From Pseudomonadota bacterium (GTDB lineage Bacteria > Pseudomonadota > Gammaproteobacteria > Halothiobacillales > Halothiobacillaceae), in assembly GCA_021795795.1 (NCBI GenBank), contig JAJYPA010000468.1, positions 1 to 6,576 on the forward strand: 6,576 bases of DNA. The letters are read 5' to 3'. The position numbers and the translations under genes are program-made. Below the pieces are notes generated by a model that saw only the letters and a list, made by a program, of their open reading frames with translations, was not told where the DNA came from and searched no databases. Below, piece by piece: positions 6,486 to 6,576 of the stretch (position 1 is its first letter; every line of letters begins with the position of its first letter).

Positions 6486-6576
6486 TTAATCTGTCGTGGT
6501 GTTTCCCGGCCAAAGGGCCGCCCGGTGATCCGCAAAATAAGGATTACCTTCCACAACAAGACGCAGGGCACTATTG
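6486..6576 (-). CDS. Possible C-terminus of an upstream gene (partial)
   Basis: On the minus strand, one frame is open from the window edge for 29 codons and ends with TAA at 6486-6488. The residues (ALRLVVEGNPYFADHR, then ending NTTTD) look protein-like, but the stretch is too short to assign a family. A second frame is also open across this region, so coding is not proven. If real, it is the gene directly before lemA, with a gap of about 90 nt containing an inverted repeat. Confidence 0.35.
   Translation of the reverse strand, partial: NSALRLVVEGNPYFADHRAALWPGNTTTD

Noticed and set aside
6397..6513. 39-residue N-terminal extension of lemA
   Set aside because: The extension is polar, places the membrane anchor internally, and crosses the inverted repeat. 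The ATG at 6394-6396 has a strong GAGGAG ribosome binding site.
6507..6520. Small GC hairpin near the right edge
   Set aside because: The stem is only 5 bp with no T run and lies inside the possible partial CDS, so it does not support a terminator.

Overview
The window looks like a piece of the conjugation module of an integrative element or plasmid from a proteobacterium. The evidence is three consecutive plus-strand genes of a P-type (Trb) type IV secretion system: a VirB4/TrbE ATPase, a TrbJ/VirB5-like exported protein and a TrbL/VirB6 polytopic membrane protein. The host cannot be fixed from the sequence. An acidophilic or sulfur-oxidising gammaproteobacterium or relative is only a guess from overall feel. 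G+C content is high in trbE and clearly lower in trbL, so the module is probably mosaic or horizontally acquired.

Layout. Positions 18-4784 (plus strand) form one tight operon. trbE (18-2519) overlaps trbJ (2491-3339) by 29 nt, trbL (3361-4548) follows after 21 nt, and a small predicted tail-anchored protein of unknown function (4545-4784) starts inside the trbL stop through an ATGA overlap. trbK is absent between trbJ and trbL, and trbF, trbG and trbI do not follow trbL, so the secretion cluster is split or ends here. Positions 4785-5113 are a non-coding gap between convergent genes. It is dominated by a compact block of about 230 bp bounded by two strong GC-rich hairpins, with a nested hairpin and smaller stems inside. 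This is best read as a transposase-less IS200/IS605-like palindrome-ended element or a structured RNA, possibly of the omega-RNA (HEARO/IscB or TnpB) kind. That identification is untested.

Positions 5114-6396 (minus strand) carry a LemA-family protein (5719-6396) followed by a small polytopic membrane protein (5114-5578). The 138 nt between them form an open extension in the lemA frame that ends in a TAATG stop/start overlap with the downstream gene. This suggests either a tiny coupled ORF or a LemA tail cut off by a stop codon. The far right edge (6486-6576) may hold the C-terminus of another minus-strand gene, separated from lemA by a 7-bp inverted repeat.

How they work together: TrbE would energise pilus assembly and substrate transfer at the inner membrane, TrbJ would act in the periplasm or as a minor pilus component, and TrbL would form part of the inner-membrane channel. 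The LemA and membrane-protein pair belongs to a separate, convergent transcription unit with no demonstrated role in transfer.
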